Below, piece by piece: positions 8,464 to 16,400 of a DNA stretch of 24,118 bases. A program made the translations under genes and the position numbers. Each line of letters opens with the position of its first letter. Position 1 is the first letter of the stretch. Source of the stretch: an uncultured Eubacterium sp. (GTDB lineage Bacteria > Bacillota > Clostridia > Lachnospirales > Lachnospiraceae); NCBI GenBank assembly GCA_934317205.1, contig CAKREL010000026.1, positions 1-24,118 of the forward strand, written 5' to 3'. Under the pieces are notes generated by a model. The model ran no database searches and was not told where the DNA came from. It was given only the letters and a program-made list of their open reading frames with translations.

Positions 8464-8506
8464 AGTTACCAGAGTCCCTATATTATCTATAAGGACTCTG
8501 GTAACT
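8464..8506 (-). repeat. Intercistronic 14-bp hairpin
   Basis: Perfect 14-bp arms (8464-8477 and 8493-8506) with a 15-nt loop lie between the two DUF4430 genes. On the transcribed minus strand no U-tract follows; the ribosome binding site of the 2078-aa gene begins about 10 nt later. A full terminator is therefore unlikely. An mRNA-stability or processing stem that lets the small protein be made in excess of the giant one is more likely. Confidence 0.65.
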
Positions 8507-8529
8507 TTCTTATTTATGACCTCTAAAAT

Positions 8530-9396
8530 TTACTGCATTATTCCTGAAAGTGTGTCTGCGAAGAAAGCATTTGCCATCTCTTCTGTCCCCCACATCCATA
8601 CTACAGTATCATTATCCTGCAGTGCAAAGGCTGCTGCTCCAATCACTGCGGAATCGTCTACTAAGTCAGAATCTGTACCTGCAGCATTTAAGCGATATAC
8701 TCTATAATTCCAGCCATAATATGTATATGTGCCTGTAGCAGCATCATAATCTGTGTACTCTTCCAGTTCCCTGCCATTTGCACTTATTTTTCTAACGTAT
8801 GTATCGGTTCCTTCATAGTTAAAATTGTTAGATGTATCTGCCTTTAATGCCTTAAGCGCATCCATTGGTGTCGCAAACTTTTCTGTTGAATAGGAAACGG
8901 ATGCCACACTATAATTGCCACCCAAATCCGGTACATACACATTCACATCAGATGCATTCTGAGTCGCATTGCTCTTTACAATAACTGTAATATTGAAGTA
9001 TGCATTTGTTTCCGGATTTACTGCCTTAACAGAGCAAGAACCAACTGCCGCTGTTTCCGGCACCTTTACTACTGCTGTCGCATAAATCAATCCAGCATCT
9101 GATGTTTCGCTTGAAGTAGACTGAATTGTCGCAATATTTTCATTGGTTGTTGACCATTTTACCGCTTCCGCATCTGCCGTACTGGAAAAACCAGTTCCAG
9201 AGTAGGAACTGTTCGCCGGCAATACATGAAGTGTCGTTGTTTTTCCGGGAGCAACATACACTGTCCACTCACTTGATGTCATGTTCGGATCACTTGTTGC
9301 TGCAAATGATGTAATGCCCATAGCCATAACCATGGTCATTACAAGTACAAGTGATACCAGTTTCTTAAACGGGTTTCTTGATGTTCTTGTTTCCAT
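8530..9396 (-). CDS. Secreted Ig-like and DUF4430 (transcobalamin-like) protein
   Basis: 288 aa. The signal peptide (about residues 1-32) has a basic start (TRTSRNPFKK), a hydrophobic core and a cleavage site at SFA-A. Residues about 45-152 form an Ig-like (Big_2-type) domain with AVKWSTTNENIATI. Residues about 157-285 match the DUF4430 pattern: FATPMDALKALKA, TYVRKISANG, YYGWNYRVYRLN and LQDNDTVVWMWG. In Pfam this family is related to the C-terminal domain of transcobalamin and intrinsic factor. There is no wall anchor or membrane helix after the signal, so it should be soluble or held by its partner. The ATG at 9396 has GGAGG 7 nt upstream. It is the first gene of the riboswitch-controlled operon and the likely ligand-handling partner of the wall-anchored giant. 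The cobalamin ligand is inferred, not shown. Confidence 0.85.
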   Translation of the reverse strand: METRTSRNPFKKLVSLVLVMTMVMAMGITSFAATSDPNMTSSEWTVYVAPGKTTTLHVLPANSSYSGTGFSSTADAEAVKWSTTNENIATIQSTSSETSDAGLIYATAVVKVPETAAVGSCSVKAVNPETNAYFNITVIVKSNATQNASDVNVYVPDLGGNYSVASVSYSTEKFATPMDALKALKADTSNNFNYEGTDTYVRKISANGRELEEYTDYDAATGTYTYYGWNYRVYRLNAAGTDSDLVDDSAVIGAAAFALQDNDTVVWMWGTEEMANAFFADTLSGIMQ

Positions 9397-9411
9397 AATA
9401 CATCCTCCATA

Positions 9412-9492
9412 TTATTTTTTCTTCTCCCCTATGGTTATGGCATCATAATGTCGGGGAGAGGTAGCATTATGATGCCTATTCAATTGGATCAT
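9412..9492 (-). other. Possible 26-codon leader ORF across the pseudoknot
   Basis: An ATG at 9490-9492 has AAGGAG (9505-9510) 12 nt upstream and opens a 26-codon frame, MIQLNRHHNATSPRHYDAIT followed by IGEKKK, ending at 9412 just before the ribosome binding site of the 288-aa gene. It spans both arms of the pseudoknot, so translating it would unfold that structure. The frame is short enough to be open by chance. Confidence 0.3.
9423..9476 (-). promoter_or_regulatory. Predicted H-type pseudoknot in the 5' leader
   Basis: On the minus strand GGCATCATAATG (9465-9476) pairs perfectly over 12 bp with 9439-9450. The loop contains TCTCCCC (9453-9459), which pairs over 7 bp with GGGGAGA (9423-9429) downstream. 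Connecting segments of 5, 2 and 9 nt are compatible with an H-type pseudoknot. It lies between the riboswitch terminator and the ribosome binding site of the 288-aa gene. I cannot assign it to a known RNA class. Confidence 0.6.
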
Positions 9493-9526
9493 TGTGGCTA
9501 TCCGCTCCTTCTTTCACCACAACAAT

Positions 9527-9562
9527 AAAAAAGCCCGTACAACGGAAGTCGTCATACGAACT
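9527..9562 (-). terminator. Riboswitch expression-platform terminator
   Basis: On the minus strand AGTTCGTATGACG pairs with CGTTGTACGGGCT across a 5-nt loop (13 pairs, several G-U), followed by a run of U. It lies about 120 nt after the cobalamin aptamer and before the first coding region. That is the layout of a riboswitch that stops transcription when ligand is bound. Confidence 0.8.
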
Positions 9563-9679
9563 GATTATCTTTGTCGAGCTCTGGATTTATATACCCCAAA
9601 TACAGCCAGATGATATAGATATCCTCTGCGCTTCTGCTAAGCCCGACTCGTTCCTGACCTCCGAATCCTATCTGATGTC

Positions 9680-9880
9680 GGGTTCCATTGCACTCCGTCT
9701 TCTGACTCGGGACCTCTTAACCTACTCGATGCGCCTTACCGGGATATCGCTATCTCAGTGGCATCCTGCATCTTTCGTTGTCCTTACAGCAGGGAAGGAT
9801 CTGTTCCGGATTCTAACCGGATTCCGTTCTGAGCACTTTCGTACCCATAAGTGCGGGCCTGTTCACCAACATCCTCTATT
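9680..9880 (-). ncRNA. Cobalamin (B12) riboswitch
   Basis: The minus-strand leader shows conserved blocks of the Rfam Cobalamin family in the right order. GGAATCCGGTT then AGAATCCGG (complement near 9804-9825) is followed by CTGCTGTAAGGA and GCCACTG (9756-9762). Next come CCCGGTAAGGC and a B12-box-like CCGAGTCAGAAGACG (centred on 9696-9707). The B12 box departs from the usual AGTCAGGAGACC (A for G, and a divergent end), so this may be a variant. A terminator follows. Boundaries are approximate. It should lower expression of the two DUF4430 genes when cobalamin is plentiful. Confidence 0.85.
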
Positions 9881-9926
9881 GAATTATAAAAATCCTGTCA
9901 TAATAACTATGAAATTATTTGTACGG

Positions 9927-9955
9927 GTGTCTTAGATTATCTTCATCCAAGACAC
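9927..9955 (-). repeat. 5'-end hairpin of the riboswitch transcript
   Basis: GTGTCTT pairs with AAGACAC, with a further 3 bp (GAT/ATC) after one mismatch. It lies within the first 35 nt of the predicted transcript and may protect its 5' end. Confidence 0.45.
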
Positions 9956-9968
9956 TTTTCTGAGACCT

Positions 9969-9997
9969 ATATTACTCGTTGTTCACAGTTTTGTCAA
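9969..9997 (-). promoter_or_regulatory. Strong sigma-A promoter of the riboswitch operon
   Basis: On the minus strand TTGACA (9992-9997, a perfect -35) and TAATAT (9969-9974) are separated by 17 nt. The predicted start is near 9962, giving a leader of roughly 565 nt before the 288-aa gene. That leader holds the riboswitch, terminator and pseudoknot. Confidence 0.8.
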
Positions 9998-10110
9998 TCT
10001 TTTTCAGCGATTTTTCCAAAAAAGATGTGGAGAGATGTGAAATTTTGTATATTTTTCCAATGGATTATCACATTTTCTATTTCTTGAACCGTCAAAAAGA
10101 TCGTCAAAGG

Positions 10111-10398
10111 AATCGTAGGAGGTGCTTATATGAGAACTGGAAACCGGCCACCTATATCAGATACCGCAACTGTCTGGAGAAGTATATTCTGCCCCACTAG
10201 GGGCTGCTTCATGTACGGGAGATTGACCAGAAGGTTTATAACGCGCTGATTACTTTGCTTGAGAAAAAGCTTTCTGTCAGCTCCATGCATACAGTTAATA
10301 CCGTGATTTCCGGAATCCTGAAGCATACACTGAAACGTCTGCCTGTCACTTGTGAAAATAGAGGATTGCGTTTTGGCAGAGTCCTATGTAAAATAATG
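10111..10398 (+). pseudogene. Broken tyrosine recombinase (integrase) fragment
   Basis: The plus frame encodes NWKPATYIRYRNCLEKYILPH, broken over a TAG at 10198-10200, and resumes in the same frame with GLLHVREIDQKVYNALITLL then EKKLSVSSMHTVNTVISGIL. This is the SAM-like core-binding domain of phage or ICE-type integrases, whose members usually read PHxG where the stop now lies. The catalytic R..H.R..Y domain is absent, because the frame ends at 10398-10410 just before the MATE gene. An ATG with a GGAGG box near 10118 is in another frame, so the N-terminus is also disrupted. It is a nonfunctional relic of a mobile element. Confidence 0.65.
10366..10394 (+). promoter_or_regulatory. Possible promoter of the MATE gene
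   Basis: TTGCGT (10366-10371) and TAAAAT (10389-10394) are 17 nt apart and 36 nt before the ATG. They lie inside the integrase remnant. The -35 box is weak. Confidence 0.4.
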
Positions 10399-10429
10399 GG
10401 ACAAGGATGAAAAGAAAAAGGAGATTCTT

Positions 10430-11773
10430 ATGGGAACAAATGAAAAAAATATGACCACTGGATCACCTGGAAAACTGATCATTACTTTTTCCATACCACT
10501 GATGCTTGGAAATATCTTTCAGCAGTTTTATACGATGGCAGATACCATGATTGTCGGACAGGTGGTAGGAGTTGAAGCACTGGCGGCAGTAGGCGCCGGA
10601 GACTGGCTGGTATGGCTGGTGTTCGGTATCATGACAGGTATCACACAGGGTTTTTCTATTCTGGTAGCTCAGTTTTATGGAGCAAGGGAAAAAGAAAATC
10701 TGAAATGCGCGGTGGCGAAAAGCTATATCATGACAGCACTGCTTTCTGTGATTGTACTTGCGGTAAGTGAAGGGGCAGTTTATCATGTTCTTTTGTTTTT
10801 ACAGACACCGGATAATGTCATTGACCTGACAATGCTATATCTTCGGCTGATCTTTGCCGGAATTCCGATCATAGCGGCTTATAATATATTTGCAGCGATT
10901 CTTCGAGCACTGGGTAACAGCAGATCTCCACTGATAGCAATGACCGTAGCAGCGTTGATCAATTTGGGACTGGACCTGTTATTTGTGGCAGTTTTTGGCT
11001 GGGGTGTAGCCGGAGCAGCAGTGGCGACAGTCATCGCACAGGGATTTTCAGCCCTGTACTGTCTGATGGTGTTACGGAAAATTCCGGATATCCGACTGGA
11101 AAAACAGGACTTCTACAGACAGCCGGCAATGAGTCTGCGGCTTTTGAAAGTGGCGACTCCTCTTGCAATCCAGAATGTGATCATCTCTGTAGGGGGGCTT
11201 ACAGTACAGTATGTAGTCAATGGATTTGGATTCCTGTTTGTGGCTGGATTTACAGCATCAAACAAATTATATGGAGTTTTAGAGATGGCTGCCGTTTCAT
11301 ACGGATATGCAATTACAACCTATGTAGGCCAGAATCTTGGTGCAAAGAAATATCAGAGAATCCGGAAAGGTGTGCATAGCGGAACTTATATGGCATTGCT
11401 TACTTCTGTTGTGATCTCAGGTGTGATGGTGTTATTCGGACGCAATATATTGTCACTGTTTGTATCCGGCGAACCGGAACAGATCCGACAGGTGTTAGAC
11501 ATTGCATATAAATATTTGTTTATTATGGCAATGTTTCTATGGGTACTGTATCTGCTGTATGTATATCGTTCGGCGATTCAGGGTCTGGGTAATACCCTGA
11601 TTCCCCTCGCCAGTGGCATTGCAGAATTTATGATGCGTGTCAGTGTTGCATTATTGTTACCAAAACTGATCGGTGAAGACGGAATTTTTTATGCGGAAAT
11701 TTGTGCCTGGACCAGCGCAGCTGTTTTATTGTTTATAAGTTATATGATTATTATACGAAAATACAAAGAATAA
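10430..11773 (+). CDS. MATE family multidrug/cation efflux transporter
   Basis: 447 aa, the normal length for the family, with twelve hydrophobic segments in two homologous halves. It exports organic cations or drugs by sodium or proton antiport across the cytoplasmic membrane; the substrate is not predictable. Family features include the N-terminal GSPGKLIITFSIPLMLGNIF, QQFYTMADTMIVGQVVG in helix 1-2, GITQGFSILVAQFYGA, and QNLGAKKYQRIRKGV in the second half. It belongs to the NorM/DinF-like group common in Clostridia. The ATG at 10430 has AAGGAG 6-7 nt upstream. It stands alone on the plus strand, converges on gltD, and ends at a shared bidirectional terminator. Confidence 0.92.
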   Translation: MGTNEKNMTTGSPGKLIITFSIPLMLGNIFQQFYTMADTMIVGQVVGVEALAAVGAGDWLVWLVFGIMTGITQGFSILVAQFYGAREKENLKCAVAKSYIMTALLSVIVLAVSEGAVYHVLLFLQTPDNVIDLTMLYLRLIFAGIPIIAAYNIFAAILRALGNSRSPLIAMTVAALINLGLDLLFVAVFGWGVAGAAVATVIAQGFSALYCLMVLRKIPDIRLEKQDFYRQPAMSLRLLKVATPLAIQNVIISVGGLTVQYVVNGFGFLFVAGFTASNKLYGVLEMAAVSYGYAITTYVGQNLGAKKYQRIRKGVHSGTYMALLTSVVISGVMVLFGRNILSLFVSGEPEQIRQVLDIAYKYLFIMAMFLWVLYLLYVYRSAIQGLGNTLIPLASGIAEFMMRVSVALLLPKLIGEDGIFYAEICAWTSAAVLLFISYMIIIRKYKE

Positions 11774-11800
11774 GGTTTAGAGGAATAAGTTTTTAATATG

Positions 11801-11855
11801 ATATAAAGAACTGCTACATCACAGATTCATCTATGATGCAACAGTTCTTTTATAT
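11801..11855. terminator. Bidirectional terminator between MATE and gltD
   Basis: AAAGAACTG (11805-11813) pairs with CAGTTCTTT (11842-11850), extended outward by ATAT pairs and inward by a mismatched stem (CATCA/TGATG). T-runs lie on both outer sides. It is well placed to end both convergent transcripts. Confidence 0.75.
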
Positions 11856-11939
11856 TAAGCTGCAATCGCATATATACTTTTCAAAATAATAAAAAAGAGG
11901 GATTGTTCATCAATGATAACAAATCACTGCACATCTACA

Positions 11940-13433
11940 CTATTGTACCGAAAGATAAGAATATCCCATCAGGCTTTCATCCACTTCTCTGGCTGCTTCG
12001 CGTCCCTCACGGATTGCCCATACAACCAGTGACTGTCCTCTGTGCATATCGCCTGCGGTAAAGACTTTTTTCACATTAGTCTTGTAACGGCCTTCTTCGG
12101 TTTCTACGTTTGTTCTGGCATTTAATTTCACCCCAAAGGCATCTGCCACGTATTTCTCTGTGCCAAGAAATCCTGCTGCGATAAGTACCAGATCTGCATC
12201 CAGTTTCTGCTCACTGCCTTCCACCGGAACCATGTTCATGCGACCGGTTTTCTCATCTTTTTTCGCTTCCAGTTTTACAGTGATCAGACTTGTCAGATTG
12301 CCGTTTTTATCTTTCAGGAACTCTTTTACCGTTGTCTGATAGATGCGCGGATCATGTCCGAATACGGCAATGGCTTCTTCCTGACCGTAATCTGTCTTGC
12401 AGATTTTTGGCCATTCCGGCCACGGATTGTTCGCCGCACGCTGATCCGGAGCTTTCGGCATCATCTCAAGCTGTGTTACGGATACTGCTCCATGACGGAT
12501 GCTTGTTCCCACACAGTCATTTCCGGTGTCACCACCACCGATGATCACAACTTTTTTGCCCTTTGCAGAGACAAATTTTTTATCTTTCAGATTGGAATCG
12601 AGCAAACTCTTTGTGGTCTGTGACAGGAAATCCACTGCAAAATAAATACCTTTTGCATCTCTGCCCGGTGCATTGATATCACGCGGATTTTTGGCACCGC
12701 AGGCAAGTACCACAGCATCATACTCTTTCAGGAGTTTTGTTGCCTTTTCGTCTTTTCCTACATTTACACCAGTTACAAAATTGATGCCTTCCTCGGTCAT
12801 CACATTGATTTTCCGGTCGATAATGTGTTTTTCCAGTTTCATATTCGGAATGCCGTACATCAGCAGTCCACCCACACGGTCATCGCGCTCATATACCGTT
12901 ACCAGATGACCTCTGCGGTTTAACTGGTCTGCTACAGCCAGACCAGCCGGGCCGGATCCGATGACAGCCACTTTTTTCCCTGTACGCACTTTTGGCGGAT
13001 TTGCCTTCGCATATCCTTTTTCATATGCATTTTCAATAATTCCGTACTCATTATCCCGTACAGTGACCGGATCATCATGCAGACCGCAGGTACATGCAGC
13101 CTCACACAGTGCCGGGCAGACGCGGGATGTAAATTCCGGGAAGTTATTTGTCTTGTGCAAACGCTCATAAGCCTGCTCCCATGTTCCCATATAGATCAGG
13201 TCATTCCACTCCGGCACCAAATTGTGCAGTGGGCAGCCACTGGTCATGCCCATAAGTGTCATACCTGACTGACAGAAGGGAACGCCGCATGCCATGCAGC
13301 GTGATCCCTGAATCTCCTGTTTTTTCTTTGAGAGGTGGATGTGGAATTCATCAAAATTTTTGATTCTTTCTTTCGGTTCAACCGCTTTGCTTACCTCTCG
13401 GTCATATTCCATAAATCCTGTTGGTTTTCCCAT
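11940..13433 (-). CDS. gltD: Glutamate synthase (NADPH) small subunit
   Basis: 497 aa, full length for the beta subunit. It takes electrons from NAD(P)H via FAD and passes them through 4Fe-4S clusters to GltB. The N-terminal Fe-S region has CMACGVPFCQSG near residue 47, a further Cys in SGCPLHNLVPEWNDL and CPALCEAACTCGLHDDP near 106. An FAD Rossmann motif VAVIGSGPAGLAVADQL lies near residue 155 and a second nucleotide site VVIIGGGDTGNDC near 294. The C-terminal FAD motif is FTAGDMHRGQSLVVWAIREG. The ATG follows AGGAGG at 7 nt. Only 24 nt separate it from the gltB stop, so it is co-transcribed. Confidence 0.97.
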   Translation of the reverse strand: MGKPTGFMEYDREVSKAVEPKERIKNFDEFHIHLSKKKQEIQGSRCMACGVPFCQSGMTLMGMTSGCPLHNLVPEWNDLIYMGTWEQAYERLHKTNNFPEFTSRVCPALCEAACTCGLHDDPVTVRDNEYGIIENAYEKGYAKANPPKVRTGKKVAVIGSGPAGLAVADQLNRRGHLVTVYERDDRVGGLLMYGIPNMKLEKHIIDRKINVMTEEGINFVTGVNVGKDEKATKLLKEYDAVVLACGAKNPRDINAPGRDAKGIYFAVDFLSQTTKSLLDSNLKDKKFVSAKGKKVVIIGGGDTGNDCVGTSIRHGAVSVTQLEMMPKAPDQRAANNPWPEWPKICKTDYGQEEAIAVFGHDPRIYQTTVKEFLKDKNGNLTSLITVKLEAKKDEKTGRMNMVPVEGSEQKLDADLVLIAAGFLGTEKYVADAFGVKLNARTNVETEEGRYKTNVKKVFTAGDMHRGQSLVVWAIREGREAAREVDESLMGYSYLSVQ

Positions 13434-13457
13434 TTTAATCCTCCTGTTTTACCGAAA

Positions 13458-16400
13458 TTACGCCTGCTGTTCCAAATTTGCATAAAATGCTTCTATCTGA
13501 GCCTGCTCTACGTTGTAGCCTTTTTCCTCCATCTGTACGATGGTTGTCAGCATATGATGATAATCATATGGCACTACTTTTTTGAATTTCGGCAGATATT
13601 CTCCGAAGTTATCCAGAATTTCTTTTCCTTTTACGGAATTGGTCAAAGCGACATGTTCCTGAATCAGTTCTTTTAATTCCTGTACATCGTATTTGTTGGT
13701 CAATTCCTCGGTAAATACCATTTCTTTATTGGTTCTTGTATACAGGTCGTTGTCCTCATCCAGTACGTATGCGACACCGCCGCTCATACCTGCTGCGAAG
13801 TTCTTGCCTGTTTTTCCGATAACAACTACGCGTCCGCCGGTCATATACTCACATCCGTGATCGCCGACACCCTCAACGACTGCAATTGCACCGGAGTTTC
13901 TGACTGCAAAACGCTCTCCTGCCACACCGTTGATAAATGCTTTTCCGCTGGTTGCACCGTAAAGTGCTACGTTACCGATAACAATATTTTCATCCTGACG
14001 ATATTTGATGCCTTTCGGCGGATATACGACCAGTTTTCCACCGGAAAGTCCTTTTCCGAAGTAATCATTGCTGTCACCTTCCAGTTCCAGTGTCAGACCG
14101 TTCGGAATGAAGGCTCCGAAACTCTGTCCACCGGCTCCGTTACACTTTACCACGTATGTATCATCTTCCAGTGTATCTTTGTATTTTCTTGTAATCTCAG
14201 AACCAAAAATGGTACCAAAGGAACGGTTGATATTAGAAACATTGATTTCTATGCTTCGTTTCTGTTTCTGCTCAAGTGCTGTTTTCATCTGTTTTAACAG
14301 CACTTTCTCATCGGCTGTTTTCTGCAGTTCAAAATCGTATACTTTTTTCGGATCAAAAATAACTTTATCCTTTGAGCTTGCAAACGGATTCTCCAGAATG
14401 TTCTTCAGATCCAGTTTTGCAGCGTGACCTGTTAAGTTGTCACGTACTTTCAGCAGATCAGAACGTCCAACCAGCTCATCTACCGTGCGGACACCAAGTT
14501 TTGCCATATATTCACGAAGCTCCTGAGCGATAAAACGCATGAAATTCATAACATATTCCGGTTTTCCGGCAAAACGTTTTCTCAGTTCCGGATTCTGTGT
14601 CGCAATACCAACCGGACATGTATCCAGATTGCAGACACGCATCATGACACATCCCATCGTTACCAGTGGAGCTGTAGCAAAACCGAATTCCTCGGCACCA
14701 AGCATTGCTGCTACAGCAACATCTCGACCACTCATGAGTTTTCCGTCTGTCTCAATACGGACTTTATTTCTCAGGCCGTTCATGATCAATGTCTGATGCG
14801 TCTCAGCCAGACCAAGCTCCCAGGGAAGTCCTGCGTTATGAATAGAACTTCTCGGTGCAGCACCGGTTCCTCCGTCATAACCAGAGATCAGGATAACCTG
14901 TGCACCGGCTTTTGCAACACCGGCTGCGACAGTTCCGACACCTGCTTCTGATACCAGTTTTACAGAAATTCGCGCTCTTGTGTTTGCATTTTTCAGGTCA
15001 AAGATCAGCTGTTCCAAATCCTCGATGGAGTAAATATCGTGATGAGGCGGCGGTGAGATCAGACTTACGCCCGGTGTGGAAAGTCTTGTTTTTGCAATCC
15101 ACGGATATACTTTTTTGCCCGGTAAATGTCCGCCTTCTCCCGGTTTTGCGCCCTGTGCCATTTTGATCTGAATTTCCTGTGCGCTGACAAGGTAACGGCT
15201 GGTTACACCAAATCGTCCGGAAGCAACCTGTTTGATAGCAGAGCACCGCTCCGTATCCAGTCGTTCCAGACTCTCACCACCCTCACCGGAGTTGGATTTA
15301 CCATGTAACCGGTTCATGGCGATGGCAAGTGTCTCATGAGCTTCCTGCGAAATAGAACCGTAAGACATTGCACCTGTTTTAAATCTTGTCACAATGGAGT
15401 CGACACTTTCTACTTCATCGATTGGAATACCTGACTTCGGATATTTGAAATCAAGCGTTCCACGGATATTCATAATGTCGGTCTCATTATTGACCAGCTT
15501 TGTATACTCTTTAAATAAATCATAGTCCCCACGTTTTGTGGACTCCTGCAGCAGATGGATCGTCTGTGGATTATACAGATGTTTCTGTGCTCCGCTGCGC
15601 ATCTTGTGATGTCCTTTGCTGTCCAGTGTCAGCTCAGTCTGTAATCCAAGCGGATCAAATGCCATGGAATGCAGCTCGTTGACATCATTTTCAATATCAG
15701 AAATTGTAATGCCGCCGATTCTGCTGACAGTATCTGTAAAATATTTATCAATAACGCTTCGATCAATACCGATAGCTTCAAAGATTTTGGATCCCTGATA
15801 AGACTGGATGGTGGAAATACCCATCTTGGAAGCAATTTTTACAATTCCATGTAATACTGCAGAGTTGTAATCATTGATTGCAGCATAATAATCTTTATCA
15901 AGCAGATGATCATCTACCAGCTGCTCAATCGTATCCTGTGCCAGATATGGGTTGATGGCACAGGCACCGTAACCAAGCAGTGTTGCAAAATGGTGGATCT
16001 CACGCGGCTCACCACTCTCCAGGATCATTGCCACTGCAGTTCTTTTCTTTGTCTGGATCAGATGCTGCTGCATTGCAGAAACTGCCAGCAGTGACGGAAT
16101 TGCCACATGGTTCTCATCCACGCCACGATCGGAGAGAATCAGGATGTTTGTGCCGTCACGGTATGCACGGTCTGCCTCTACAAACAGGCGGTCAATGGCT
16201 TTCTCCAGACTTGTGTTTTTATAATAAATAATCGGAACAACGCCAACTTTGAAACCTTCCTTTTTCATATGTTTGATTTTCAGAAGGTCTGTATTTGTCA
16301 GGATCGGATTTTTGATCTTCAGTACCTGACAGTTTTTCGGCTCTTCCTCCAGAATATTTCCATCTTCACCAACATAAACCGTTGTGGATGTGACAATCTC

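Noticed and set aside
9492..9935. 147-aa plus-strand open frame
   Set aside because: It lies antisense to the riboswitch leader, has no ribosome binding site, and its composition follows the conserved RNA blocks on the other strand.
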